Shown: piece by piece, positions 16,810-25,403 of the stretch
Numbering within the stretch: the first letter of the stretch is position 1
Layout: every line of letters begins with the position of its first letter
Source of the DNA: Candidatus Aenigmatarchaeota archaeon
GTDB lineage: Archaea > Aenigmatarchaeota > Aenigmatarchaeia > CG10238-14
Reading direction: 5' to 3'
Length of the DNA stretch: 64,000 bases
NCBI GenBank assembly: GCA_018304545.1
Contig: JAGVVZ010000001.1
Location: 95,495-159,494, forward strand
Notes under the pieces: generated by a model
The model's input: only the letters and a program-made list of their open reading frames with translations
Database searches by the model: none
Told to the model about the DNA's origin: nothing
Position numbers and translations under genes: made by a program

Positions 16810-17478
16810 TTATCTTCCTCTAGGAGCATAAGCAGGGCATAGTGTTAACCTAGTAAGACCAAAATTATTTCCATAAAGCATGCCGTAATTTTGAAGTGTA
16901 TGTGGATCATATTTTGATAAGAAATCAGCTATAGATGATTTTAAAGATTTGTTTCCATTAATTAAGTTTGCCAAACCTTCGGAGCCTCTTTCTCTGGCTA
17001 ATTTATATAAATTTTCGGCTCCTCCAACTACACTTGCAATTTTTGTACCTAATTGATATAAACCTTCTCTTATTTTCTGATAACCTTGGATATCATCTAA
17101 CCTGTGTCCCAAATCGTTAACCATTGTTCGCATCACATCTGCTTCAGCTAGAAGTGTAGATATATTAACAATGCCCTTTTTAGTAAACGCTACTAATCCT
17201 GATATCAATCTTATTGGTAAGAGTTCATGTGCTGCCTCGTGCTGTGCGACTTCTCTATAAAGAGGTTCACCGCCATACAGGGTTTCAGGGGATACACCTA
17301 TTACTTGACGTCCATCACGACTAAGACCGTTATATCCGCCGATTCCGGTTCCAGACAGTGAAGGATCAATGCCTATAGCATCTGGACCAATATCATATAA
17401 TCCGTATCTGCGCATCAAATTCTCTACTGTATCATTAACGTAATTAGTAAATCTTCTGAAAGATCCTTTTATATCCAT
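16810..17478 (-). CDS. Putative zinc metalloprotein with HExxH motif (222 aa)
   Basis: I do not recognise a named family. Residues 80-84 read HEAAH, a classic HExxH zinc motif, and Glu112 in LLAEADVMRTM lies in a position that could supply a third ligand, as in gluzincins. Residue 66-74 (TLYGGEPLYREVAQ) leads into the active-site helix. No signal peptide or strong membrane segment is seen, suggesting a cytosolic peptidase. The gene converges on the zinc finger gene with no gap and is followed upstream by the tRNA-Ser gene. Confidence 0.6.
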   Translation of the reverse strand: MDIKGSFRRFTNYVNDTVENLMRRYGLYDIGPDAIGIDPSLSGTGIGGYNGLSRDGRQVIGVSPETLYGGEPLYREVAQHEAAHELLPIRLISGLVAFTKKGIVNISTLLAEADVMRTMVNDLGHRLDDIQGYQKIREGLYQLGTKIASVVGGAENLYKLARERGSEGLANLINGNKSLKSSIADFLSKYDPHTLQNYGMLYGNNFGLTRLTLCPAYAPRGR

Positions 17479-17527
17479 GCAAATTATATCGACAGAAAGA
17501 TATAAAAAGTATGCACAAATGAAAATA

Positions 17528-17668
17528 CGCTGGGAGAGCGATTTGAACGCTCATTCCGTTGAACGGAACCAGTTGTCTCTGAAAATCGACGATTCATCAT
17601 TATTTCAGTCGTCTCAGCTTCATCATTTGTTCGAGACTGGCGCATTGACCTGATTCTGCCATCCCAGC
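17528..17668 (-). tRNA. tRNA-Ser (anticodon CGA) with a 55-base intron
   Basis: The acceptor stem GCTGGGA/TCCCAGC ends with discriminator G, as in archaeal tRNA-Ser. The anticodon stem CCAGT/ACTGG carries loop CTCGAA plus A after intron removal, giving anticodon CGA. The long variable arm (TTCCG-TTCAA-CGGAA) and T arm (GAGCG-TTCAAAT-CGCTC) confirm a class II tRNA. The intron occupies about 17575-17629 at position 37/38, within one or two bases. TCTC in the exon can pair with GAGA in the intron to form a bulge-helix-bulge-like site. CCA is not encoded. Confidence 0.92.
17575..17629 (-). ncRNA. tRNA-Ser intron resembling a C/D box guide RNA
   Basis: Read on the minus strand, the intron holds ATGATGA (17626-17620, C box), CTGA (17608-17605, D' box), ATGATGA (17600-17594, C' box) and CAGA (17581-17578, a one-mismatch D box). 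The intervals are 11 bases from C to D', 4 from D' to C' and 12 from C' to D, close to archaeal C/D sRNA spacing. Haloferax tRNA-Trp carries such a guide in its intron, so the arrangement has precedent. A competing hairpin GACGA/TCGTC would join the two putative guides, which argues for caution. Confidence 0.4.
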
Positions 17669-17706
17669 TTTTTTTAAACTAAAAAAATATATTATTAGAT
17701 GATTAA

Positions 17707-18411
17707 ATGAATATTCTAGAAAAGATTATATATTCTATTGTTTCTCCATCTAAATTCTTTGCATATGCGGAGAAACATGATAGAATTAGAGATTGTGTAT
17801 TCTACTATTTTCTGTTGAGCTGGATTCCGGCCATAATTATAATGTTATTATACGGCATAGATCAAGACAATATCATAATGAAAGGATCGCTATCATTTGA
17901 AAATTTTATATCACTTGGGCTATCTTCCCTATTGTTGATTTTTGTTTCATCAACAACCTTTTTCCTATATACATTCATCGTTTATCTGGTAACACAGCTA
18001 GTTAACAAAAAATACGAATATAGACAGTCCGTAATAACAGTAAGTTACGGACTAACTCCACTTTTACTTGGTTTAGTTCTTGCATTGGTTTCCAGTTATA
18101 TGAAATACTATCTTATAATGTTCTTATTTCTCATTATTGGCTTTGTGTGGTCTATAGCACTGTTCATTAAAGGATCTAAAATAATTTATAAATTCACAAC
18201 TAAACAATCCATATTGACGATGCTTATAGCTCCTATTTTTGGAGTCATTGCCTTTTCTGGATTAATACTTTTCATATCAGGATTATCTTCCAAAAACACG
18301 AATTTGATAAATCTATCGTACATAATGATGGGATCTGGAATCGCAGATTACATAACGATCGTGTTTTTGGTAAAATCAAAAAAGACAAACATGTTTAAAT
18401 CAAAATCATAA
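17707..18411 (+). CDS. YIP1-family membrane protein (234 aa)
   Basis: Five to six hydrophobic segments are spread over the length, preceded by IVSPSKFFAYAEKHDRIRD, which matches the N-terminal pattern of archaeal Yip1-domain proteins. The hydrophilic loop NKKYEYRQSVITVSYGLTP is also typical. Its function in archaea is not known. The gene is followed 21 bases later by a SpoIIM-like gene, and the pair probably forms an operon. Confidence 0.75.
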   Translation: MNILEKIIYSIVSPSKFFAYAEKHDRIRDCVFYYFLLSWIPAIIIMLLYGIDQDNIIMKGSLSFENFISLGLSSLLLIFVSSTTFFLYTFIVYLVTQLVNKKYEYRQSVITVSYGLTPLLLGLVLALVSSYMKYYLIMFLFLIIGFVWSIALFIKGSKIIYKFTTKQSILTMLIAPIFGVIAFSGLILFISGLSSKNTNLINLSYIMMGSGIADYITIVFLVKSKKTNMFKSKS

Positions 18412-18432
18412 AATAATATCAAGGAGATTTTA

Positions 18433-19215
18433 ATGGTTTTAGAATGGCTATTAGAAGCTAAAAAAGATAGAAAAAAACCGATATCAATTTTCGTGTTTTC
18501 TTTAATTTCTTCATTGGTCGCTCTATTCATATCTTACACAGTTTTCAAGGAAGGAACCGGATTTTTCACTATTACAATAATTTCCATTGCTTTAATACCT
18601 TTTATAAACTCCATGATGAGAAGAGAAGAAATAGAAACTGAGGAGATCGGAGAGAACCAGAAATTTTTAGAAAGACATGGAGATATCATATCAGCTTATG
18701 CGGCCATGTTCTTAGGGATGATAGTAGCAATGTCATTTATTTTTGTCCTGTTACCAGCTAATATAGTTGAGGATATTTTTAATGAACAAATTAAAGAGGT
18801 AAAATTAATACAAGGTCAGTTCACATTCGGCAACCAATTTTTAGATATTTTTGTAAATAATTTGGGCGTCCTAATATTAGCTTTCCTATTTTCATTCATA
18901 TTAGGTGCTGGTTCTATCTTAATAATAGCATGGAATGCGTCAGTATTGTCAGCAGCAATTGGACTAATAGCTAAATCTTTCGGCGGTGTGCAAGGCATAC
19001 CCATAGGTATAATGACATTTTTGCCGCATGGCAGTTTTGAACTAACAGCATACTTCATAGGCGCTATAGCAGGGGGCCTTATATCAGCGGCCTTGATAAG
19101 AAAAAATTCTCATAAATTTTTGTTTGTTGTAAAAGACTCTATTACACTTATGCTAGTTTCAATATTTTTCCTCATAGTAGGCGGGATAATAGAAACAGTG
19201 ATAATCTTATTTTAA
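18433..19215 (+). CDS. SpoIIM-family membrane protein (260 aa)
   Basis: The C-terminal half has the SpoIIM/DUF95 signature GIMTFLPHGSFELTAYFIGA followed by AGGLISAAL. About six membrane segments are visible, with an acidic loop (RREEIETEEIGENQKF) between the second and third. An AAGGAG site lies six bases before the ATG. Archaeal members often sit beside Yip1-like genes, as here. The biochemical role is not established. Confidence 0.85.
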   Translation: MVLEWLLEAKKDRKKPISIFVFSLISSLVALFISYTVFKEGTGFFTITIISIALIPFINSMMRREEIETEEIGENQKFLERHGDIISAYAAMFLGMIVAMSFIFVLLPANIVEDIFNEQIKEVKLIQGQFTFGNQFLDIFVNNLGVLILAFLFSFILGAGSILIIAWNASVLSAAIGLIAKSFGGVQGIPIGIMTFLPHGSFELTAYFIGAIAGGLISAALIRKNSHKFLFVVKDSITLMLVSIFFLIVGGIIETVIILF

Positions 19216-19388
19216 GGCCAAACGGTATAGTGACATTTACCGCAATAATTCCTTACTTTACCATCCTTTTCCTTATGCTGCGCCATGAATGTTCCTTCGC
19301 CACATCTAGGACACGTTTGTTTAATTTTCTTTAATGTCTCTCCGTCTATTTTCATAAACTCCCATCTCTTCGTTGGTTTATGCTTCAT
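19212..19388 (-). CDS. rps27ae: Small ribosomal subunit protein S27ae
   Basis: The 58-residue protein has the S27ae zinc ribbon: CPRCGEGTFMAQHKEKDG followed by CGKCHYTVW. The basic start MKHKPTKRWEFMK is typical of the archaeal protein. Its ATG lies inside the end of the S24e gene, an overlap of 11 bases, and this S24e-S27ae order is widespread in archaea. The stop overlaps the SpoIIM stop from the other strand by three bases. Confidence 0.92.
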   Translation of the reverse strand: MKHKPTKRWEFMKIDGETLKKIKQTCPRCGEGTFMAQHKEKDGKVRNYCGKCHYTVWP

Positions 19389-19671
19389 TTTCTCCCTCTT
19401 TTACCTCAGCAGGTTTTTCTTCTTTAGGTTTTTCCTTTTTGATCGGCTCTTTCCAAATTCTTGCTTTTATTTTTGATTTTGCCCAACCAAAATCAGAGAA
19501 GATGTAAACCACTTCAACTTTATCCTTATCTGTTTTGAAATGTTCGGCTATCTTAGCTTCAATATCAGTTTTTTTTGGGGTCGCCAAACCCTTATGATCT
19601 AACTCTAATAATATATCCTTCTTTTTAAGAATGACATTTTCTTTCTCGCTCAATAATTTCAACGATAACAT
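19378..19671 (-). CDS. rps24e: Small ribosomal subunit protein S24e
   Basis: The protein begins with LKLLSEKENVILKKKDILLE and contains KVEVVYIFSDFGWAKSKIKA, matching archaeal S24e. The acidic, Lys/Pro-rich tail (EKPKEEKPAEVKEGENEA) is a lineage-specific extension. GGTG six bases before the ATG forms the ribosome binding site. It is co-transcribed with S27ae. Confidence 0.92.
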   Translation of the reverse strand: MLSLKLLSEKENVILKKKDILLELDHKGLATPKKTDIEAKIAEHFKTDKDKVEVVYIFSDFGWAKSKIKARIWKEPIKKEKPKEEKPAEVKEGENEA

Positions 19672-19785
19672 TCATTACACCGATATTTGTTTATATTTTT
19701 ACCTTATTAAACAAATTTAAAGGTTTTCAAATGGCAGTTAACAGTTCAATACAATTTATAATCTTATATATTATAAGTATTATCT

Positions 19786-20628
19786 ATGTTATCAACTCTT
19801 TTGTTAATTGTTATATCCACATTGCTAGTTAGTCTAATATCATTGATGGGGGTATTAATCCTTGTATCAAGAAGAAAACTACTAAATTATATACTATTTT
19901 TTCTAGTCGCTTTCGCTGCTGGTTCAATGTTAGGAACAGCATTCCTGGAACTGTTACCCGAATCCATTCATTCCCTGGGCGTAAATGGCTTAACTTACGC
20001 TTTGATTGGAATTTTGATTTTTTTTGTAATAGAACGATATATACACTGGCATCATTGCCATAAAGAGCATACCGATGTTCGACCAATAACTTATCTGAAT
20101 CTAATCGGAGACGGTATTCATAATATACTTGATGGTATGATAATTGCTGTTAGTTATTTAACTGATTTTAAATTAGGAATAATGTCGACTCTAGCTATCG
20201 CTCTTCATGAGATCCCGCAAGAATTCAGTGATTTCGGCATATTAATTCACGGCGGATTAAAAATCAAGAAGGCTTTGGTATATAATTTAATTTCAGCATC
20301 CTTAGCAATATTAGGTGCTATCTTAACATTCGCATTTGCAACAAAAATAGAACTTATATCGCCAATACTTCTCGGCATATCAGGTGGTGGATTCATTTAT
20401 CTATCATTGACTGACATAATACCGGAATTGCACAAAGAAACAAAAACAAGCAAAATAGTTTTTCAGAGCATTGCTTTACTGCTAGGTTTGCTAATTATTT
20501 TCTCGTTAAACCTGATGCTACCACACATAGATACAGAAGAACAAAATTTGGAGATAATTAATAACATCAGCAAATCAGAATTAAACACGGAATCTCAATA
20601 TAGCACCTATTCCACCTATTTGTTTTAA
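19786..20628 (+). CDS. ZIP-family divalent metal transporter
   Basis: The protein has eight predicted membrane segments, and the two metal-binding helices show GIHNILDGMIIAV (HNxxDG) and ALHEIPQEFSDFGILIHGG (HExPQE). A short His-rich loop (HWHHCHKEH) lies between membrane segments three and four. ZIP proteins import zinc, iron or related ions into the cytosol. The gene ends 48 bases inside the convergent aRF1 gene. Confidence 0.93.
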   Translation: MLSTLLLIVISTLLVSLISLMGVLILVSRRKLLNYILFFLVAFAAGSMLGTAFLELLPESIHSLGVNGLTYALIGILIFFVIERYIHWHHCHKEHTDVRPITYLNLIGDGIHNILDGMIIAVSYLTDFKLGIMSTLAIALHEIPQEFSDFGILIHGGLKIKKALVYNLISASLAILGAILTFAFATKIELISPILLGISGGGFIYLSLTDIIPELHKETKTSKIVFQSIALLLGLLIIFSLNLMLPHIDTEEQNLEIINNISKSELNTESQYSTYSTYLF

Positions 20629-21699
20629 TTGTTCGCCTTCTCTTGAACCTATAGAAATTATCTCAACTTCAGAGCCCATATTCTTAGCTCTTTGTGAAAT
20701 TATTTCTGTCAATTCCTCCTCACTCTCAACATTCATAACTGCCCCGCAATTGGGACATTTGACTTTTGTATGTGGCTTTTCTTCTTTTTCATGCTCTGTC
20801 CCGCATTGGCATCTCAATTTCATTTTCACCCAATCAAAAATTTCGGAAATCACAACTACGTCTACAGCGCCAAAATTTAATGCATTATTAACCGCATCTA
20901 ATCCGTAAACCGCTAATCCGTCTTCTTTTTGCAAATGAGTGAAAAATTTTTGCATCAGATGTTTTTCTTTAACAGCTGCCGCTTCCTGTATTAAATGCTC
21001 GCCGCGATGAAAAGCTTCTTCCATTCCCTGTATATCCATATAACTGGTATCAACAACACCCAAAAGTTTTTTTCTTAATTCATGATCTAGATATTCGCCC
21101 TCAACAAACTTTTCTTTCAACGGACCCGGACCGCCAATTATTATTCCTTTCAAGTCCTTCTGCTGTTTTAAAATATCATTTGCCATCTCTGCGGTCTTTT
21201 TCATGTGATCGATTTTTGCATCCTCTCTGATACGGGCATACCTTTGCTGACTCCAGCCGCCTTTTGTAGTCTTCCCCGGAACCAAAGAATCGACGTGCTT
21301 CTCTAAGGAAACTCTCTTTCCTGTTAAAAATCCTATATCAGAACCGGATGTATCTATCAGTATTGCACCGTAAATTTCTTTTTCTCTGATCATCTCTTTT
21401 AGTGGATCCAAACTGAAAGTTTGATCGCACCAATACATTTTTTGGTATAGTGGTTCTATTGGTTCTATTGACCATAGTTTAATATCGTTCTGACCTTCCT
21501 TCTCTGAAACATTGCCACAAAAAATGACTAATCCATTTTTAGGTGTTTGTCTGAACTGACGAAGATGATTCATGGTTTTCTCCAAAGCATCTAGAACATT
21601 ACCACGAGTAACTCTTGATTTGACATTTTGTGTTAGTGCATACTCCTGTTTAAGCATGTTCAAAATTTCTTGAAGATTGAAGCTTGTGGGTATATACAA
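20581..21699 (-). CDS. prf1: Peptide chain release factor aRF1 with GGW in place of GGQ
   Basis: The factor reads stop codons and triggers peptide release. Stop-recognition motifs are present: NVKS (NIKS equivalent) and YWCDQTF (YxCxxxF). The catalytic motif reads KGGWSQQRYARIRED, with Trp where Gln is normal. The C-terminal domain has zinc Cys pairs (CQCG, CPNCG). The TTG at 21699 is only the first canonical start. Conserved aRF1 sequence (LKKILEELEAIRGRHTELIS) lies upstream in the same frame, which stays open to 21789 right after the valS TGA, without ATG, GTG or TTG. A GGTGA site sits at that TGA. The true start is therefore non-standard or altered. Confidence 0.9.
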   Translation of the reverse strand: MYIPTSFNLQEILNMLKQEYALTQNVKSRVTRGNVLDALEKTMNHLRQFRQTPKNGLVIFCGNVSEKEGQNDIKLWSIEPIEPLYQKMYWCDQTFSLDPLKEMIREKEIYGAILIDTSGSDIGFLTGKRVSLEKHVDSLVPGKTTKGGWSQQRYARIREDAKIDHMKKTAEMANDILKQQKDLKGIIIGGPGPLKEKFVEGEYLDHELRKKLLGVVDTSYMDIQGMEEAFHRGEHLIQEAAAVKEKHLMQKFFTHLQKEDGLAVYGLDAVNNALNFGAVDVVVISEIFDWVKMKLRCQCGTEHEKEEKPHTKVKCPNCGAVMNVESEEELTEIISQRAKNMGSEVEIISIGSREGEQLKQIGGIGAILRFRV

Positions 21700-21789
21700 A
21701 GAAATTAATTCTGTATGTCTTCCTCTAATAGCTTCTAATTCTTCTAGTATTTTTTTCAGTTTTATCGCAGCTGGAGTGTTAAATAAACT

Positions 21790-24138
21790 TCACCTTATAT
21801 TATGCATCCTCTTTAAATCTTTCTCCAGAATTATTAAATCTTTTGGTATTTCCACTTGTATTTCAGCTTTCAAACTAAGATTTTTGTCTTTTTTCGTTTT
21901 CCAAACATCTGTATTGAATTGGATCAAGTTATCAGTTAATCCTTCTAATTTAAAGTCCCATTCTGCTTGTGGGAATTCTTCCAAGTGCACACTCTCTTTC
22001 CCATATAATTCTCCCCATATGTAATCAGTAATGAAAGGTGTCAAAGGAGCCAACAATTTCAGAACTGTTCTCAGAATTATGTGTAAAGTATGCCAAGCTG
22101 CTTCCTGTTCTTTTTCATTAAAACCTTCACCATATGCTCTTGTTTTAACCATCTCTATGTAATGAGATGCAAAAAGATTCCATACAAAGTTTCTTATAGC
22201 ATTCGCAGCATCACTAAATGCATATTCCTCATAGTCTTTCCTAACTCTTTTGATTAAAACACCTAGTTCACTTAATATCCATTTATCTGATTCGCATAAT
22301 TTGTTTTGCTCTGAATCTGGAAATCCTGAAATAAAACGGGTGATATTCCATAATTTTGTTAAAAATTTAGACGAACCTTCAATTCGTTCAAAAGAGCATC
22401 TTATGTCTCCTCGAGTAATGTCTCCCTCAAGAACGCTCCATATTCTAAATGCTTCAGCGCCATATTTTTTCAAAATCTCTTGCGGGTCAACAACATTTCC
22501 CAAGCTTTTGCTCATTTTCTCTCCTTTTTCATCAACGATATGCATATGTATCCAAGCATCCTTGAACGGAGCTTTATTATATAAGTGGAAAGATTTCAGA
22601 ACTGTATAGTAAAGCCAATTTCTGACTATCTCCTTCCCCTGAGGCCTCATTCCACACGGGAGGTGTTTTTTGAAAAATTCTTTGTCCCATAAGTAACCTA
22701 AAATATAAGCCTCTGACGACGAAGAATCAAACCACGTGTCAAACGTTCTGTCCTCTCCTCTGAACTCTGTGCCATTACATTTTGGACATTTTTTAATCGG
22801 TGGGCTTTCTTTCCATGGCTGGTAGTATTTTCCTGGTTCTGGCACATATACAAAATTGCATTTTTTACAGTACCACAATGGCACTTCAGTACCATAATAT
22901 CTTCTTCTAGACAATACCCAATCGATAGAAATGGAATTTATCCAGTCAAACAATATCTGTTTGCTTTCTGGCGCAAAGAAACTTATTTCATTTGATATTT
23001 TCTTCAGTTCGTTAACATAATCCACTTGCTTTAGATAAAATTCTTTCAGCGCAACGAATTCAATAGGATTTTTGGATCTCCAACATACTGGCTGTCTGTT
23101 ATCTATTTGATCCTGCTTTGTTATCAGATTAGCCTTTTTCAAATCATCTATTATATTTTTTCTAGCATCTTCAACAGCTAATCCATTATATTCACCTGCA
23201 TTCTCATTCATGAGTCCGTTCGTATTGATTGCGTATGTGGGTTCAATACTCAACTCTCTCAATAACCTGACATCGCTAAAATCACCAAAACTGCATATCA
23301 TAACAAGCCCGGAACCAAAATCAAGTTTTGCATATGGATGTGATTTTATCTTGACTTCATGACCAAATATTGGGACTACTGCGGTTTTACCTTCCAACTT
23401 TTTGTATCTTTTATCATCGGGATTAAAAAGAATGATTTTACAAGAGCACAATAACTCTGGCCTTGTCGTTGCTATGAGTATATCCTCATCCGTTTCTTTG
23501 ACTTTGAATTTTATAAAATTCAAGGAAGTTTTCCCTTCTTTATATTCGACTTCAGCATCAGCAATCGCCGTCCTGCATATAGAACAATAATTGGTGGGCT
23601 TCAAATCTTCATATATCAATCCTTTCTTCCACAATTCAATGAATGTCTCTTGTGTCAGCTTTCTGTATTCCGGATCGTCTGTATCATATCTACCGCCAAT
23701 GTCATAATCAATTTTCCAATCATTACAACTTAATCCAAGTTTTTTAAATGAATCCAAGGAAGCATCACCCGCTTCTTCTAACATCTTTTTGCATTTTAGA
23801 ATAAATTCCTCTCTTGGCGTTTCGTGCATAACTATTTTGAATATTTTCTCAGCCATAACCTCTATCGGCAACCCGTTCTTGTCTAATCCCATCGGAAAAA
23901 GAACGTTGAATCCCAGCATTCTTCTGGATCGTGCCATCATGTCCTGCCAAGTGTATGTGTAAGCATGACCGATATGAATAGGCGTATTAACATAGGGTGG
24001 AGGCGTATCTATGCTATACAACGGCTTTTTACTCTTTTTATCAAATTTGTATAGTTTTTCCTCTTGCCATTTTTCAAACATTAATAATTCTATATCATGT
24101 TCCCATGTTTTCTGTTTTATTTTAGATTTAAACTCCAT
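21790..24138 (-). CDS. valS: Valyl-tRNA synthetase (archaeal type)
   Basis: This class I synthetase has HIGH in TPIHIGHAYTYTWQD and KMSKS in GEKMSKSLGNVVDPQEIL. TPPPYVNTPIHIGHA, DTFDTWFDSS and RPQGKEIVRNWLYYTVLKS are most like ValRS rather than LeuRS or IleRS. Two zinc-type Cys clusters are seen: CSICRTA and CKKC/CPKC. Length is 782 residues, normal for the archaeal group. GGTG lies five bases before the ATG. The aRF1 reading frame follows its stop directly, so the two genes are probably co-transcribed. Confidence 0.92.
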   Translation of the reverse strand: MEFKSKIKQKTWEHDIELLMFEKWQEEKLYKFDKKSKKPLYSIDTPPPYVNTPIHIGHAYTYTWQDMMARSRRMLGFNVLFPMGLDKNGLPIEVMAEKIFKIVMHETPREEFILKCKKMLEEAGDASLDSFKKLGLSCNDWKIDYDIGGRYDTDDPEYRKLTQETFIELWKKGLIYEDLKPTNYCSICRTAIADAEVEYKEGKTSLNFIKFKVKETDEDILIATTRPELLCSCKIILFNPDDKRYKKLEGKTAVVPIFGHEVKIKSHPYAKLDFGSGLVMICSFGDFSDVRLLRELSIEPTYAINTNGLMNENAGEYNGLAVEDARKNIIDDLKKANLITKQDQIDNRQPVCWRSKNPIEFVALKEFYLKQVDYVNELKKISNEISFFAPESKQILFDWINSISIDWVLSRRRYYGTEVPLWYCKKCNFVYVPEPGKYYQPWKESPPIKKCPKCNGTEFRGEDRTFDTWFDSSSSEAYILGYLWDKEFFKKHLPCGMRPQGKEIVRNWLYYTVLKSFHLYNKAPFKDAWIHMHIVDEKGEKMSKSLGNVVDPQEILKKYGAEAFRIWSVLEGDITRGDIRCSFERIEGSSKFLTKLWNITRFISGFPDSEQNKLCESDKWILSELGVLIKRVRKDYEEYAFSDAANAIRNFVWNLFASHYIEMVKTRAYGEGFNEKEQEAAWHTLHIILRTVLKLLAPLTPFITDYIWGELYGKESVHLEEFPQAEWDFKLEGLTDNLIQFNTDVWKTKKDKNLSLKAEIQVEIPKDLIILEKDLKRMHNIR

Positions 24139-24374
24139 ATTAACACCAATAACAATTATTAGATTTTAGGATGAGAAGTTTAAAAATACAATTAAGTGAA
24201 GCGTCAATACTGTAATACCCGGCTTTCACCCATCTTAAACACTTTATAGAAATACTATAAGTAACTATTTAAGAGTTTCCATATAGTATCAAAAAATAAT
24301 TTTACTTAACAGTGATTATTATGTTAAAAGTCAGAAATCAATTTTAAAGTTGAAAGGTATATTATGTTGATAAA
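24139..24374. other. Intergenic region with a short G+C-rich island
   Basis: No gene was found in these 236 bases between divergent genes. A stretch near 24205-24235 (CCCGGCTTTCACCC in its centre) is clearly more G+C-rich than its surroundings, which in an A+T-rich genome can mark a structured RNA. TATA-like elements flank it. I could not assign an RNA class. Confidence 0.3.
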
Positions 24375-24599
24375 ATGGTTACTATATATGATCATGGGAA
24401 TAACACATATTCTACTAGAAGAAATACTGGTTTTATAACAATCGCAGGACTTATAGTAGACGAAGATGTATATAAAAAATATTTAGCTTATAAAAATCGT
24501 CGTTCAGGTGACTCTGTCGGTTGTTCTTCGGGTTCAAGAGGTGCGATAATAGCCACAATAGAAAGTAATGGGGCCGCATATAAGAAAGTTGATGATTAA
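24375..24599 (+). CDS. Hypothetical protein (74 aa)
   Basis: I do not recognise this protein. It has a hydrophilic N-terminus (YDHGNNTYSTRRNTG), a central beta-like segment (FITIAGLIVDEDVYKKY) and a Ser/Gly-rich loop (DSVGCSSGSRG). It overlaps the stop of the convergent phosphoesterase by four bases. Its promoter region contains a TATA-like element, but no strong ribosome binding site is present. Confidence 0.45.
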   Translation: MVTIYDHGNNTYSTRRNTGFITIAGLIVDEDVYKKYLAYKNRRSGDSVGCSSGSRGAIIATIESNGAAYKKVDD

Positions 24600-25315
24600 A
24601 AAAATTTCTCCAGTCCGGCTTTCAAGTCTTTCTCTGTATCTATCAGCGTTATACCATTATTCAATGTTAAACCAACATTAAACACCGGAACTGAATCTAT
24701 CCACACTTGTTTTTTACCCCGATGAGCGTGACCACATAAAACAATATCGGGCCTTTTTTCTATTATAACCTTTTCAAAAAATCTACTCCCCATCTCTGGA
24801 AACTGCACAGGGTTTTCGCCCTCAAGTATTTTATATGTGGGAACATAATGGGTCATCAGAATTTTAAAATCGGCATCCAAATCATTTAACAACATAGATA
24901 TTTTTTCTGTACGATCTCTATAATGCTCCATTATACCTTGTATGTTTTTTGATTGCCAGAATGTTGGTCTATCAAGAGATCCTTTAGTTCCGACAACACC
25001 TATTTTTTTATCATGAATGTCAAAAACAGTACTTTCGTCTTCCAAAAAAATAATTTCTGGGTTCTCTTTTTTCATTAATTCAGTATTTTCAGGTCCAAAT
25101 TCAGAATTGCCGAAACAAGAAACTATAGGACAATTGATTTTTCCAAATAAAGAGTTATAGATCTTTCTGTATTCCAACACAAGGCCTCTATCTACTATAT
25201 CACCAACTAAAAGAAACAAATCGGGTTTTTTATTATCAATATGCAAATCTAACGATTTCACAAATAGGTCAAAAAATTTGGGCGAATGAATATCGCTAAC
25301 AGCAGCTATTAACAT
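24596..25315 (-). CDS. Calcineurin-like metallophosphoesterase
   Basis: The metal motifs are SDIHSP (residues 7-12), GDIVDRG, GNSEFG, THYVPT and CGHAHRG. The order and length (239 aa) fit the archaeal calcineurin-like phosphoesterases. The substrate is unknown. It lies downstream of the phosphodiesterase gene on the same strand with an 88-base gap. Confidence 0.88.
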   Translation of the reverse strand: MLIAAVSDIHSPKFFDLFVKSLDLHIDNKKPDLFLLVGDIVDRGLVLEYRKIYNSLFGKINCPIVSCFGNSEFGPENTELMKKENPEIIFLEDESTVFDIHDKKIGVVGTKGSLDRPTFWQSKNIQGIMEHYRDRTEKISMLLNDLDADFKILMTHYVPTYKILEGENPVQFPEMGSRFFEKVIIEKRPDIVLCGHAHRGKKQVWIDSVPVFNVGLTLNNGITLIDTEKDLKAGLEKFF

Positions 25316-25403
25316 ATGCCTAAATATAATTAGAGCAAGGATTTATTTAGTATAGTATGCTTCCTTAAGACAAATTTTATATAAAATTACTCTAATAATT
25401 TGT

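Noticed and set aside
17661..17680. T-rich run next to tRNA-Ser as a terminator
   Set aside because: It lies at the 5' side of the minus-strand tRNA, so it cannot terminate that transcript.
21790..24138. Assignment of the synthetase as leucyl- or isoleucyl-tRNA synthetase
   Set aside because: PPPYVNTPIHIGHA and RPQGKEIVRNWLYYT fit valyl-tRNA synthetase better.
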